The notes beneath the pieces are model-generated. The model saw nothing but the letters and a program-made list of their open reading frames with translations. It was not told where the DNA came from and searched no databases. A stretch of DNA of 64,000 nucleotides from Sapria himalayana (Eukaryota > Streptophyta > Magnoliopsida > Malpighiales > Rafflesiaceae): positions 22,501-86,500 of the forward strand of contig JAREIK010009709.1 in assembly GCA_029783825.1 (NCBI GenBank), written 5' to 3'. The position numbers and the translations under genes are program-made. This document shows, one piece after another, positions 35,251 through 45,074 of this stretch (position 1 is its first letter; every line of letters starts with the position of its first letter).

Positions 35251-35640
35251 CATTCCCTACAAATTATGAGGATGATTGAGTATGAAAATTATTTATAAAC
35301 TATTATTTATTTTTGTCAATGTGTAGTAAAAAATTATGATATTTTTGTTGCAAGTATCAATTTTTTTATTCTAGTTTTGCTCTTTTCTTTTTTGATTAAC
35401 CAAATTATGAATCATTGCGGGACACATTATGTGAGAGAAATGAAAAAATTTTGATTCAAAGTATTCTAACGTTTCCATGGTCTTTCCAATTCATGGGTCC
35501 CATATTTAACGATTTCAGCTTTATAAAAAAGAGGGCTAGCTTATCTTATCTTTATTTTTCTAAAAACATTATATTTTTGCACTCTTTTTATCTCTAAACA
35601 TAATTGCTGGACATCTTTTGGATTTTTGGAAAAGCTGTAT
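35251..35640 (+). other. Spacer after the Transposase_24-like gene
   Basis: Aligns with 15400-15780 of copy 1 (shared phrases TTGATTAACC, ATGAATCRTTGC, GATTCAAAG and TTCATGGGTCCCAT-like). Probably 3' untranslated sequence. No separate gene seen. Confidence 0.5.
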
Positions 35641-35774
35641 GAGAATAAACTTTAATTTTTGTTTGTTCATGTCTATAATATTTGTTTTTATATATCTGTG
35701 AATATATTTTTGTGTCTCTTAATTTTTTAGGTAGAGTTTTAGCATATTATAGGTATGTAACAGCCCATATTCAG

Positions 35775-36080
35775 TAGTAGCAGAGATGGTAGCGATGGCT
35801 ATTGCGGCAGCATAAGAGGTAGTGGCCGTAGTAGCGGCAGCACCGGCAATAGCGGCTGAGGCAACATCAGCAGTAGCTGCGGCAAAAGCGGTAGTAGTGC
35901 CATAAGAGGCAGCGGTGGCTGCTGCACCAGTAGCGACAGCAGCAATAATAGTACTGGGAGCAGCAATTGTGGCAGCGACATCGGTAGTGGAAGTGGTAGC
36001 GGCAGTGGCCATGGCAGTGGTAGGAGTGGTAGCAGTATTGGGAGCAGCAGTAGTTGTTGGAGCAGCAGCAACGGTAACAT
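35775..36080. repeat. GGCAGC/GGTAGC triplet-type tract, unit 1
   Basis: Imperfect GCA, GGC and GTA triplets on the plus strand, strongly GC-rich against the AT-rich surroundings. It gives Ala/Val-rich frames on either strand (35915-36109 plus, 35719-36012 minus) that are repeat artefacts. Similar tracts lie at 36845-37430 and 44196-44430. Confidence 0.8.
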
Positions 36081-36250
36081 ATGCGGTATATACGTACGCA
36101 TATAGTTAGTATATACGTACATATAATACTATAGTATTTTATGTACGTATATACTGAGTATATATATGTACTCAGTATATATGTACGCATAATACTATAG
36201 TTTATGTGTACATATACTGCAGTAATACTAGTATGAGTGAAATGCTAGTA
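36080..36250. repeat. Palindromic TACGTATATACT array, unit 1
   Basis: TATACGTACGCATATA, TACTATAGTA and TACTGAGTATATA palindromes, as in the other 3' modules. Confidence 0.7.
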
Positions 36251-36699
36251 TATATGTAAATATTTACTGTAGCAATATATATTTATCAAAACATAGTTAT
36301 TTTTTATTTATTTTGATTTGATTTGGTGGTTTAAATTTCTTACAGATATGGTACCGCATTGTTTCCCATACGAAGCTTCTATAAGTGAACATATTTCAAC
36401 AAACACGAATCACCGTGACTCGGACAGCATTTTCACAGTAGAAAGTTCGTGATTGGAGGAGCTGTGGGAGAGAAAACAACATCAATGCATTGATAGATTA
36501 TACTTTATGCACATTCGGTTGATACATTGATTAATAAGATGTAATATAATTTTTATTATTTTTTTGTTTTTGTTATTTAAAATATTATATTAGAATAAGT
36601 TATTGAATCAATTTTTTTTTAATTTAAAATTTTTTTATCGTGTCTGTTTTTAGTAAATTTATTTTTAAAATATTAAATTATTTAATAAACTTTTTTTTA

Positions 36700-37990
36700 A
36701 AATTGTATTGCATTCAACTGTAATTTTTATTTGTTCATGTATATAATAACTTTTTTTATATATCTGTGAATATGTTTGTGTTTGTCCAAAATTCTTGGGT
36801 AAAGTTTAAGTCTATTATAGGTATGTAAAAGCCTATTATCATTAGAGGTAGCCGCGGCACGGTGTCAAAACAGTGGCAGTGGTGACAGCAGCAGCAGCAG
36901 CATCGGCAGTGATGGTAGAGGTGGTAGTGGCGCAAAAAGCGGCTACAACAGTAGTGGTAGTAGCAGCGCCTGCAGCGTCGTCGACAGGGGTGGCAGCAGC
37001 TACTGTGGTAGTCACGGTAGCAGCTACTGCTACTACAGTGGAGGCAACAGAGACAGCGGAGGCAGCGGCAGCAGTTGTGGCAGCAACGGCAGCCACTACA
37101 GTGGAGGCAGCGGAGGAAGCGGAGGCATAGGAGGCAGAGGTAGTGGTTGCATTGGAAGCAGTGACAGTAGTGACGGTAGCAGCAGCTACGCAGGAAGCAG
37201 CGACAGCAGCGGCGGTGGCGGTAGCAGTGACGGCAGCGGCCGCAACAGCATGCAGCAGAAACTCCGACACCGGGGGCAGTGGCGGCAAATGCAGAAGCGG
37301 CCAGCGGCCGCAGCTTCGGCAGTAGCGGCTTTTGTGGCAGCTATGACAATAGTAGTGGTATTGGTAGTGACAGCGGCAATAGCAGTAGTGGCAGGAAAGG
37401 CAGCTGGAGTAGCAGCAACATCACCTATTGAGATATATACGTACGAATAAAGTCAGTATATACATAAATTTAATACAGTAGTATTTTATGTACGTATATA
37501 CTGAGTATATTTATACTCAGTTTATATGTATACTTAATACTGCTATTTATATGTACATATACTATAGTAATATATGTACGAGTGAATTGCTAGTATATAT
37601 TTACATATATAGTTCAGAATTATATTTGTATCAAAATATATCTTTTTTTTTGACTGAGTGGTTTAATTTTCTTATAGATATCATGCCACATTGTTCCTCA
37701 TACAAAGCTTCTATAAGTGATGAGTTTTTTCACTAGATATTACATGCCATGACTCGGACAATATTGTCGTAGTAGACAAATGATGATCGGAGGAGCAGAG
37801 GGAGAGAAAACAATGTCAATTAATGGATATGTTATACTTTATGCATTATCAGTAGATACATTGATGAATAAAAATTAAATTTTATTATTTTTTTATTTCA
37901 ATTATATAAAATATTGAATTTGAATAAGATATTAAATGATTTTATTCTTTGTTTATTGTAAATTATTTCTAGTTTCAATTTTTATTCAAT
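36700..37990 (+). repeat. 3' module of CACTA copy 2, second tandem unit
   Basis: Repeats the order of the first unit: ATATCTGTGAATATGTTTG near 36762, TAGGTATGTAAAAGCC near 36818, GCN triplet tract (36845-37430), palindromic array (37440-37610), conserved block with CATACAAAGCTTCTATAAGTG (37640-37875). The triplet tract is about twice as long as in unit 1. Confidence 0.78.
36845..37430. repeat. GGCAGC/GGTAGC triplet-type tract, unit 2
   Basis: About 590 bp of imperfect GCA/GGC/GTG triplets, the most GC-rich part of this element. The frames 36873-37130, 37143-37325 and 36842-37288 (minus) encode Ala/Val/Thr-rich strings that follow from the triplets and are not called as genes. Confidence 0.8.
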
Positions 37991-38059
37991 ATAATTTAAA
38001 AATAATAAATTATTTAATTAAAAAAATTTTAAATTTTTTAAATTCTGTAAATATTTTTG

Positions 38060-38434
38060 AAATTAAAATAGCTAGGAAAAATTCGCTAGCTAATTTAGCT
38101 AGGAAAATATTAAATAATTAGCGACGGATATTCCGTCGCTAATTTTCTAATGCTAGGTACTTTAGCTAGCAATTCAGCCGTCGTTATTTATGTTTAGTGA
38201 TGGAATATTTCATGTATCTTGTTATTTTAGCAAAGGAATTTTTCTTTTTTTAGTGTGGGAATTTTCCATCGCTTATTTTTTAGCTAGGGAAAATTCCATA
38301 GCTAAAATTTTGCAAGAAGCACTTTTGAAAGGGACACGATCCATTGGTATTCCATCCCTATTTACCATTTAGCGTCGGAAATTTCCCATATAGCTGGGAA
38401 TTGTCCCTAGCTATATGGGATTTTTCTTGTAGTG
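38060..38434 (+). repeat. 3' subterminal repeats and terminus of CACTA copy 2
   Basis: TAGCTAGGAAAA, TTAGCTAG and TTTAGTGATGG motifs lead to the terminus at 38434. It contains a perfect palindrome at 38116-38144: AATTAGCGACGGA, three bases TAT, then its complement. Much shorter than the 5' subterminal zone. Confidence 0.87.
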
Positions 38435-39010
38435 TCATGTTGCCTTTATTCTAGGCAATGATCGTAAGACACTAAAAAAATACTCTCACGGTTCTCCATC
38501 GCCATAGCTTCCATGCAAGAAGAACTTGCTACTATTCATGCTAATAACACTTAGCACATTAGTGTCCAAACCTTCTAATGTTATTGTTATTGGAAACAAA
38601 TTAGTATATTGCACCAAATTCAAAGAATATGATATTATTGATTATTTATGATAATCAAAATGTTATTCACACTTATTACATAATCATATTTTTCATGCTT
38701 GCACCAAACACATTGAAATTAACTATCATTTTATTCATGAAAATACATCAATTTTGGTTCCAAGAAGTAACCTACCATCTCTCACTCTAGTGCATAAACA
38801 TAATATTGCGCCATGGTCACTATAGTTGCTGATCTCATGTGACTTCAATATCTTCTCCATGACATTGGTATTCAACTCGAACATCAACCTCTCCTCCTTG
38901 TGACAATCAAAATGTTATTCACTTATTACATAATCATATGTTTCATGCTTGCCTCAAATATATTGAAATTGACTACCATTTTATTCATGAAATTGCCTCA
39001 AATAAGAGAT
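38435..39010 (+). pseudogene. Copia remnant: reverse transcriptase start and RNase H pieces
   Basis: Immediately after the CACTA element: SIAIASMQEELATIHANNT (about 38497-38555), then in another frame LVSKPSNVIVIGNKLVYCTK (about 38560-38630), matching the start of copia reverse transcriptase. The main reverse transcriptase body is missing. RNase H then follows: NHIFHACTKHIEINYHFIHE (about 38685-38742), and again DIGIQLEHQPLLL, a frameshift, and NHMFHACLKYIEIDYHFIHE (about 38855-38991). The two RNase H ends are a roughly 90-bp direct duplication (38651-38742 and 38903-38991). The remnant continues the copia piece left of the CACTA element. It is heavily deleted and inactive. Confidence 0.8.
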
Positions 39011-39411
39011 GACTATCACCAGCAACAATCTTCATTTTACTAAAATATCTCTTTCTATTTTTTATTTTCCTAGAATCATAATCAGAATATGATCTTTTGT
39101 TCGAAAATATGTATTTTCTTTCTATATTTTATTTTCTAGCCATTGTCTTCTTAGTGCATAAAAATATATGTAATACTATAAATTAAACAAGCAAGTAATT
39201 ATATTTTTATTCAATCATGATTTAAGATCACCTTTATCACATATATGTATATCATTCATAACATCCACATATAAATATATACATCAAATATAACAACATA
39301 AATATATCTATATATATTTATAGATTTGCATACATATATGCATATGCATATATTCATATATATGATGTTATGTGTTTGTGTGTGTGTATATTTATATGCA
39401 TTAAATTTGTA

Positions 39412-39458
<47 letters not shown>

Positions 39459-41316
39459 ATGTATATTAATTTAGTTTTATGATGATTTTTTGCAATGTAT
39501 GTGGTATTTGAAGGAATCTTGAACATTATCCAATACATTTGATGGAGGGATAATAATATATGATATATTTTCAATGATAATTACTTGACATTTGTTAGAA
39601 TATTTTTTGATCGACTTAAAAGTTTTCCATAAAATGTTATGAAAATTTGACATTTTTAACTTTTTTGTTTGAAATGTGATAAATATTCATGATTTTTTAT
39701 CCTTTTATATATTTTTTATATTTTTTATATATTGGTGATTTATTTTCAAATCATTTTAGGATAACTTTTTATGACTTCAAATATTTATGAATATTTTTCT
39801 ATTTTTTAAAATTCTACAACATGTTCATATTTTAGTTTTATATAACATATTTAAATCATTAAAAGTGTACGTTGTTTAACTTTTTACTAGCAAGTGTAAT
39901 AAGAGTTTTTTCTTGTATTCAAAATGAACAATAATTTGTGGACATATATAAAAATATCTACATTTCTATTTTGATGATGTAAGATTGATTTTATGATGTC
40001 AAATAACAATGAATTGTTTTGGAATTATAATAAAAAAAAATCAAGTTTTAATAAACAGATGTTAAAATATATCAAAATAAATCATGTACCATTAAAACTC
40101 ATATATCATTAAACAAATGTTTGATATTATTGAATATTATTGAAAATTATCAATTTGTATAAAAATCCAACAAATAAAATTGAAGATCATTGATATGTGG
40201 GGAAATGTCTACTATGGGTGGGTGAATATTCATCTTGCTTGCTCTTTCATTTGAGAGCTCCTCTTGCTCATTTATAAAAGAGTTTTTTTTTTCATTTTTT
40301 ATCATCCAAATTTTAAGTGTTATTAGTTTGTATTATTTTTTTATTGGTTCTTTTGTTTCATTATTTCTTATGAATTTTCTATTTCAGATTATTTGATGTA
40401 TGTTTTATTTTTGTAACATCAACACATATAATTTAATCATGAACTATAAAAAATATGTTAACATATCTTACATACTTATTGAAAATTATTTGAAATTGAT
40501 CAAAAAAAATTCATATGCAATAATAAAAAGTCATATCATTTATAAAATTTGAATGTGATTAAATAACATGGAATTGTCATCAAATGCTATCAAACATATT
40601 CAATCCTTCTCAAGTAATACCAAGAGAATCATTGAATATTGCTCATTGAAAGCAAATCATATATTATTAAAAAATTACATAATATCATTGCAACTAAATA
40701 GATTCAATAAAAAAAATTATCAATAGATTTCAATAAATATACATTTTATATAGACATCAAATAACATTGAATATGTCAGGATGTACAATAATGTATTAAT
40801 GTTATTTGATTCATGGAATTTATAAACTTAAGTCATTTTTATCTTAAGATATGAATATATTCATATTTTTTAAATGAATAACTTGTTATCATCTTTATTG
40901 TTCTAGATATGAATATGAGTTAATTCAAATAAGTTAGAGGTAAGTGATAAATTAGAGCTATAAGAATAACTTGTTAAAATATTTAGACATCAATTATTGT
41001 TCTACTTTTTTTAGAGGATATGAAGAATCTAGATGCATTGACTTTGTAAAAATTATATAATAATTTTTTCGTGATATCTAAAATGTTTTGTGATTTTCTG
41101 ATCTTTACTATGTTTAGTATATTAAAGTCTATCGTATTTATGATTGTAAATATTATTTTAGATAGGAAAATCAAATTATAATCAATATTATTGAAAATTT
41201 GTTATGATAGAAAGATTAAGTAATACATAAATGAGTCTTCAAGATCAAATTCCTACATTACAACAAAATACATATGATGATGCATATGATAAAATTTAAT
41301 GTTTACAGATCATAAT
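39011..41316. other. Unassigned AT-rich stretch
   Basis: About 2.3 kb with no recognisable gene. It holds a (TA)n(CA)n microsatellite at 39413-39459 preceded by TGTGTGTG near 39378, and otherwise AT-rich sequence with TATCATTAAA/ATTGAATATTATTG-like patches around 40080-40800. No LTR end of the copia remnant could be recognised. Confidence 0.5.
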
Positions 41317-41331
41317 AGTTAGATTGAAAAT
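41317..41331 (+). repeat. Left 15-bp target-site duplication of the retroposon
   Basis: AGTTAGATTGAAAAT, identical to 42171-42185. Confidence 0.85.
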
Positions 41332-42170
41332 TTCCTTGCAGAATGTTAAAGGGGAGAAATCATTAACACTGTGGAGCTTGCCTTATGTTGTATTAGTTTA
41401 ATCAAGAATAAGGGTAGTAGGGTGTCAAGTTCTGGTAGGCACGGTTGTTGTTTTTTTGTTTTCTCTTTGGTTTTGTTCTAGGATCATCAGCGAATACACG
41501 AGGAAGGAAGACGGCTGGAATCTTGTGAAGATTAGAGCCAGACGCACAGGGGAAAGGAGAGATAGAGGTTCGTCCACATGGGCAGCACTAATCTATAGTG
41601 GATGCTGCTGCTAAAGAGCCTCCAGTGAGGATGCTGCTGCTGTCTAAAACTAGCGAAAGAGTCTACAGGGATGCTGCTAAAACTGCTTCCATAAATATGC
41701 AGTGACAATATCAAATAATGAGCCTTCACTGAGTACATATAATGGAAAACTTGTTGCTACCTGTTGCTGCCATAGCCTGTTGCTGTCAGGATAACTCCTG
41801 CTGTTGCTGTCTGTTGCTGTTAGGATTAGTTGCTGTCTGTTGCTGTCTGTTGCTGTTAGGATTAGTTGCTGTCTGTTGCTGCCCCCTGTTGCTGTCAGGA
41901 GAACTCCCACTGCTGAGACGAATATAACCACTGGAGTGGAAAGACTCCCTGCTGTTCAATGTCATATAATAAGGAAGAATCATACAGAGTGCAGTTACTG
42001 CTTCAACTAATCCTAAGGAAAAGATAGTTTCTCTGAATTATTGGCTAGGGTATTGGTCTGTAAATAGTATGTCTTTTAAGTTTTCTGATGTTGTAAAGGT
42101 CTTTTTCCGCCTACAAGTGAGGGATATGTTTTCTTTAATAAATGTTAAAAGCCTTTTTAAACAAAAAAAA
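41332..42170 (+). mobile_element. Poly(A)-tailed non-LTR retroposon, 839 bp
   Basis: Flanked by a perfect 15-bp duplication and ending in nine A residues at 42162-42170. The 3' part (about 42030-42160: GTATTGGTCTGTAAATAGT, TTGTAAAGG, TTTAATAAATG) resembles a plant LINE or gene 3' untranslated end. The body is clearly less AT-rich than its flanks and carries GCTGCT-rich sequence (41600-41670) and a TGTTGCTGT minisatellite (41760-41905). I see no reverse transcriptase. It is either a 5'-truncated LINE or a retrocopied transcript; the parent is not recognised. Frames here (41742-41927, 41804-42010) follow the repeat. Confidence 0.8.
41760..41905 (+). repeat. TGTTGCTGT minisatellite within the retroposon
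   Basis: Repeats of CTGTTGCTGT joined by TAGGATTAGTTG or CAGGAKAACTCC linkers; the TAGGATTAGTTGCTGTC unit occurs twice in tandem at 41820-41873. Part of the retroposed sequence, not of the flanks. Confidence 0.75.
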
Positions 42171-42185
42171 AGTTAGATTGAAAAT
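42171..42185 (+). repeat. Right 15-bp target-site duplication of the retroposon
   Basis: AGTTAGATTGAAAAT directly after the poly(A) run, identical to 41317-41331. Confidence 0.85.
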
Positions 42186-42610
42186 GATCATATAATTTTT
42201 ATCATTTTATGACTTAATGATTTGTAATATTTTTTATGTTTTAGTTTTATTTTGAATGATTATGTTACCATTTTTTATTTTATAAGTATTACTTATAATT
42301 TTAAATTAAATAATTTTTTTAATGTTATTTAATTTTTTTAATTCATAATTTTAAATTTTCTATATACTAGGTATGTAGGCGTATATTTTGTATTTACATT
42401 ATGTATACATGTATCCACATAATAATTTCAACCTATATATAATGTGTATATGTATATTTTCAATATGAGTGTATATACACATTAGAATGTACATTCTATA
42501 TGCATTAGGTATGTATTTTGTATATTGTAATACACAATAATTATATTATGTGTATATATAGATACACATAACAATTTACACATATATGTTATGTAAAATA
42601 TATTGATATA
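42186..42610. other. AT-rich spacer
   Basis: AT-rich DNA with GTATATACACAT and ATGTGTATATATAGATACACATA tracts near 42400-42600. No gene seen. Confidence 0.5.
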
Positions 42611-42810
42611 ATGATGCCATCATGCTCAGCACTTGCCACCTGCACACACTATCCAGGGGACATGGCCCAAAGGGGCCCAGGGTCTAGGGCCTGGGCCCTT
42701 GTGAGGTGGACCAGGTGCCATAGTCAGGCCCCGACGAGGGCATGCCTGGCTCTCCTAGTTCAGACCTAGGCTATTCACGGTTGGGCATGTGTCGGGCCAG
42801 GCAATAACTA
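42611..42810. other. GC-rich island with hairpin
   Basis: About 200 bp that by eye is far more GC-rich than any neighbour. At its centre AGGGGCCCAGG (42671-42681) and CCTGGGCCCTT (42690-42700) pair across an 8-base loop, 10 of 11 positions. Other inverted pieces (GGACCAGGTGCC; GCCCGG-like) surround it. There is no open frame of note, and it resembles no tRNA or rRNA I know. Origin unknown. Confidence 0.6.
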
Positions 42811-43595
42811 TTCTCATCATAATTGTTAACAATGATTTTAATGAGAACTATCTGGAGTATCTTAATTTCATTTTTCTTTTAAGTTTGAGGTGATGAATAT
42901 ATATAAAATTCATTAAATTTATTGCACATTTTAAATTTAACTATTTTTTATTTCACTTGTATTTAGTTTAGGTAGTGTAGTGCTTATTTTGATGGCATGC
43001 TCCAAACACTTTTAATTTTGTTCTTTAAAAAAACATATGGTGTCTTGGGGCAGTCTCCAACATGTTAGCTGAAATGGTGGTGGTGGTGGCGGTATTATCA
43101 CTTTTATTTCCCCAGCTTTGATATCATGTTCAATAATATAAATACATGTGTTTAGGTGCCTCATTCCTAATGCATCCAAACTAGTAAAAGATACCAAGTA
43201 TAATGCCACACAGAAAAAGAAATACATGATGAAAATTTATCTTCGAAAGCACGATAGATTTATAAGATAGAAAGCATGTTGTGATTGAATTAGCATCAAG
43301 GTCATTGTAGATTGTATTTTTTTGTTTTGGTAAGTGTTGTTTTCTTGTTTTGTTTTGGAAGATAAAAATTCTATTTGTTTGGGCATGTACTGTTCTAATT
43401 TTCACTAGGTAACTTTTTTTATTTTCTATTTGTCAATTGGTTTTCGTAAAGTTTGAAGCCTGTGCAATTTGTTAATGATACTAGGTTTCTACTTACCATG
43501 CAGAGTTGGATGTTATGGCAATGCAATGTTAGGCCTCATGTGCTAGCTCTTGCGGTGTGCTGATCTTTCATTTCTGAGTCATGTGGCATATGACA
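42811..43595. other. Unassigned stretch left of the CACTA 3' module
   Basis: Mixed composition, with a (GGT)n run at 43076-43091 and no recognised gene. The minus frames 43012-43227 and 43181-43405 are short and show no family features. It may be the interior of the fourth CACTA copy. Confidence 0.45.
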
Positions 43596-43745
43596 TGCAC
43601 TGCATATGTACATATACCGAGTATATAAGTATGAATATATTTGGTATATACATATGTGTATACTTAGTATATACATAGGTATATACAAAGTATGTACATA
43701 AGTGGGTGCATATATTTATTTGTAGACATGTATATATTGTCATAC
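43596..43745. repeat. Palindromic TATGTATATACTTAGTATATACATA patch
   Basis: GTACATATACCGAGTATATA and TATACTTAGTATATACATA palindromes, related to but separate from the array at 44431. Confidence 0.55.
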
Positions 43746-44195
43746 AACACACCCATTTACACATAGACACACTTTTGAATATATAATTGTTTCGGCTGGT
43801 GTGGTCATTATCATGCATTGCTCACTGATGTAGGTAATAAAAGTAATGGATATTAAACTTTTCCTAAAGCTATGAGATGATATTTCTGGTCTAGGCCAGC
43901 TAGGCAGATAGAGATTCATCTTAAAAATCTTAGTAATTGTATTGATATGCAATGATCACATGGTACAAAGTGAACGAATGAGTAAATAAGTTTTGTTGCT
44001 CTATATTCTGCAATGATTGGTTCTAATTGTATTGGGTCTTAGAATGATGTTGATGATGATGCTCGTGTAGTGTCGTGTAATTATGGTCTAGAAGGAATAT
44101 TGGGTCCTATTTTGGGAGAAGCAGCTTGTCGACTAGTCAAAAACTTGCTCAATCTCAAGTTCATCAATTGAGCATCATCGCCCGCCATACTTTTA
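43746..44195 (+). other. Unassigned stretch inside copy C
   Basis: Moderately AT-rich and unique in this window. The segment 44090-44195 could encode SLSTSQKLAQSQVHQLSII in the frame 44126-44473, running into the triplet tract, but I recognise no family. It may be a captured fragment. Confidence 0.4.
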
Positions 44196-44430
44196 TTATT
44201 AGCAGTGCCAGCAGCGGCAGCGATGCCAGCGGTGGTGGCGATGCCGATGGCAACAGTGGTGGTGGTGGCAGCAACAGCACCAGCAGCAGCAGTAGCAGCG
44301 GTGACAGTGGTAGCAGCGGCAACAGAGGTGGCAGAGGCTGTAGCAGTGGCAACAGAGGAGGCAGTAGCAGTGACTGTGGCAGCAGTGGCAGGAGCAGTAG
44401 TGGCAACGAGAGCAGCGACAACAAAAAATG
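44196..44430. repeat. GGCAGC triplet-type tract (copy C)
   Basis: Imperfect GCA/GGC/GTG triplets, like 35775-36080 and 36845-37430. Frames across it on both strands (Ser/Gly-rich, Ala-rich, Leu-rich) are artefacts. Confidence 0.8.
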
Positions 44431-44610
44431 TGGTACATACATACATATATACTCAGTATATACATACATATAATACTACAATATTTTATGTACATATATA
44501 TTGAGTATATTTGTACTCAATATATATGTACACATAATACTGTAGTTTTTATGTACATATATTATAGTAATATATGTATGAGTGAAATGCTAGTGTATAT
44601 TTTTATATAC
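44431..44610. repeat. Palindromic TATATACTCAGTATATA array (copy C)
   Basis: ATATATACTCAGTATATACAT, TACTACAATATTTTATGTAC and similar palindromes, aligned with 36080-36250 and 37440-37610. Confidence 0.72.
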
Positions 44611-44639
44611 ACTACAGAATTATATATTTATCAAAGCAT

Positions 44640-44900
44640 AACTTTTTTTTATTTTGATCTGATTGAGTGGCTTAATTTTATTACAAATATGGTACCGCAT
44701 TATTCCCCATACAAAGCTTGTATAAGTGATGGGATTTTTCACTAGACATGACGTGTCATCACTCGGACGGCTTTGTCAGAGTAGAAAAATGGTGATCGAA
44801 GAAGTGGATGGAGAGAAAGCAACATCAATGAATGGATAGATTATACTTTATAGAATGTCGGTAGATACATTGATGAATAAGATGCAATAAAAATTCGATA
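44640..44900 (+). other. Conserved 3' block of the CACTA family (copy C)
   Basis: Aligns with 17096-17360, 36315-36545 and 37640-37875: TATGGTACCGCATTATTCCC, CATACAAAGCTTGTATAAGTG, CACTCGGACGGCTTTG, GATTATACTTTAT, TACATTGATGAATAAGATG. Confidence 0.65.
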
Positions 44901-45074
44901 TTTTTTAGTTTTAATTATGTAAAATATTGTATTAGATAAAATTATTAAATGATTTTATTTTTTGTTAATTATAAATTATCATTTATAGTTTTGGTTTTTA
45001 TTCAATTTAATTTAATAATATTGAATTATTTAATTAAAAAATTTTAAAATAATTTAAATTCTGAAAATAATTTT

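Larger units (their letters stand above)
35640..36700 (+). repeat. 3' module of CACTA copy 2, first tandem unit
   Basis: Order inside: ATATCTGTGAATATATTT and TAGGTATGTAA phrases (35690-35765), GCN triplet tract (35775-36080), palindromic array (36080-36250), conserved 3' block (36315-36545), AT-rich tail. The whole order repeats in the next unit. Confidence 0.78.
25701..38434 (+). mobile_element. End-to-end CACTA (En/Spm-type) transposon, 12.7 kb (copy 2)
   Basis: Starts CACTACAAGAAAAAT at 25701 and ends ATTTTTCTTGTAGTG at 38434, a perfect 15-base inverted match, with subterminal TTAGCTAGGGA-type repeats on both sides. TCA lies immediately outside each end (25698-25700 and 38435-38437), the 3-bp duplication typical of CACTA insertion. 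Inside, in order: subterminal zone, leader, unassigned cargo region, AACTATAT array, CT-rich tract, deleted TNP2 gene, Transposase_24 gene, two copies of the 3' module, 3' subterminal zone. Non-autonomous, because TNP2 is reduced to its N-terminus. It interrupts a copia remnant. Confidence 0.93.

Noticed and set aside
36842..37288. Ala/Val/Thr-rich frames on both strands of the triplet tract
   Set aside because: Open on both strands because GCN-type triplets lack stops; the composition follows the repeat and no start or splice context links it to the transposase genes.
39256..39459. Cys/Val/Tyr-rich minus frame
   Set aside because: Encoded by the (TA)n(CA)n microsatellite and flanking AT-rich DNA.
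42611..42810. tRNA or rRNA gene in the GC-rich island
   Set aside because: I could not fold a cloverleaf with the conserved TTC loop, and it resembles no rRNA segment I know.
44126..44473. Ser/Gly-rich 115-codon plus frame
   Set aside because: Most of it is the GGCAGC tract; the short non-repeat start matches no family I know.
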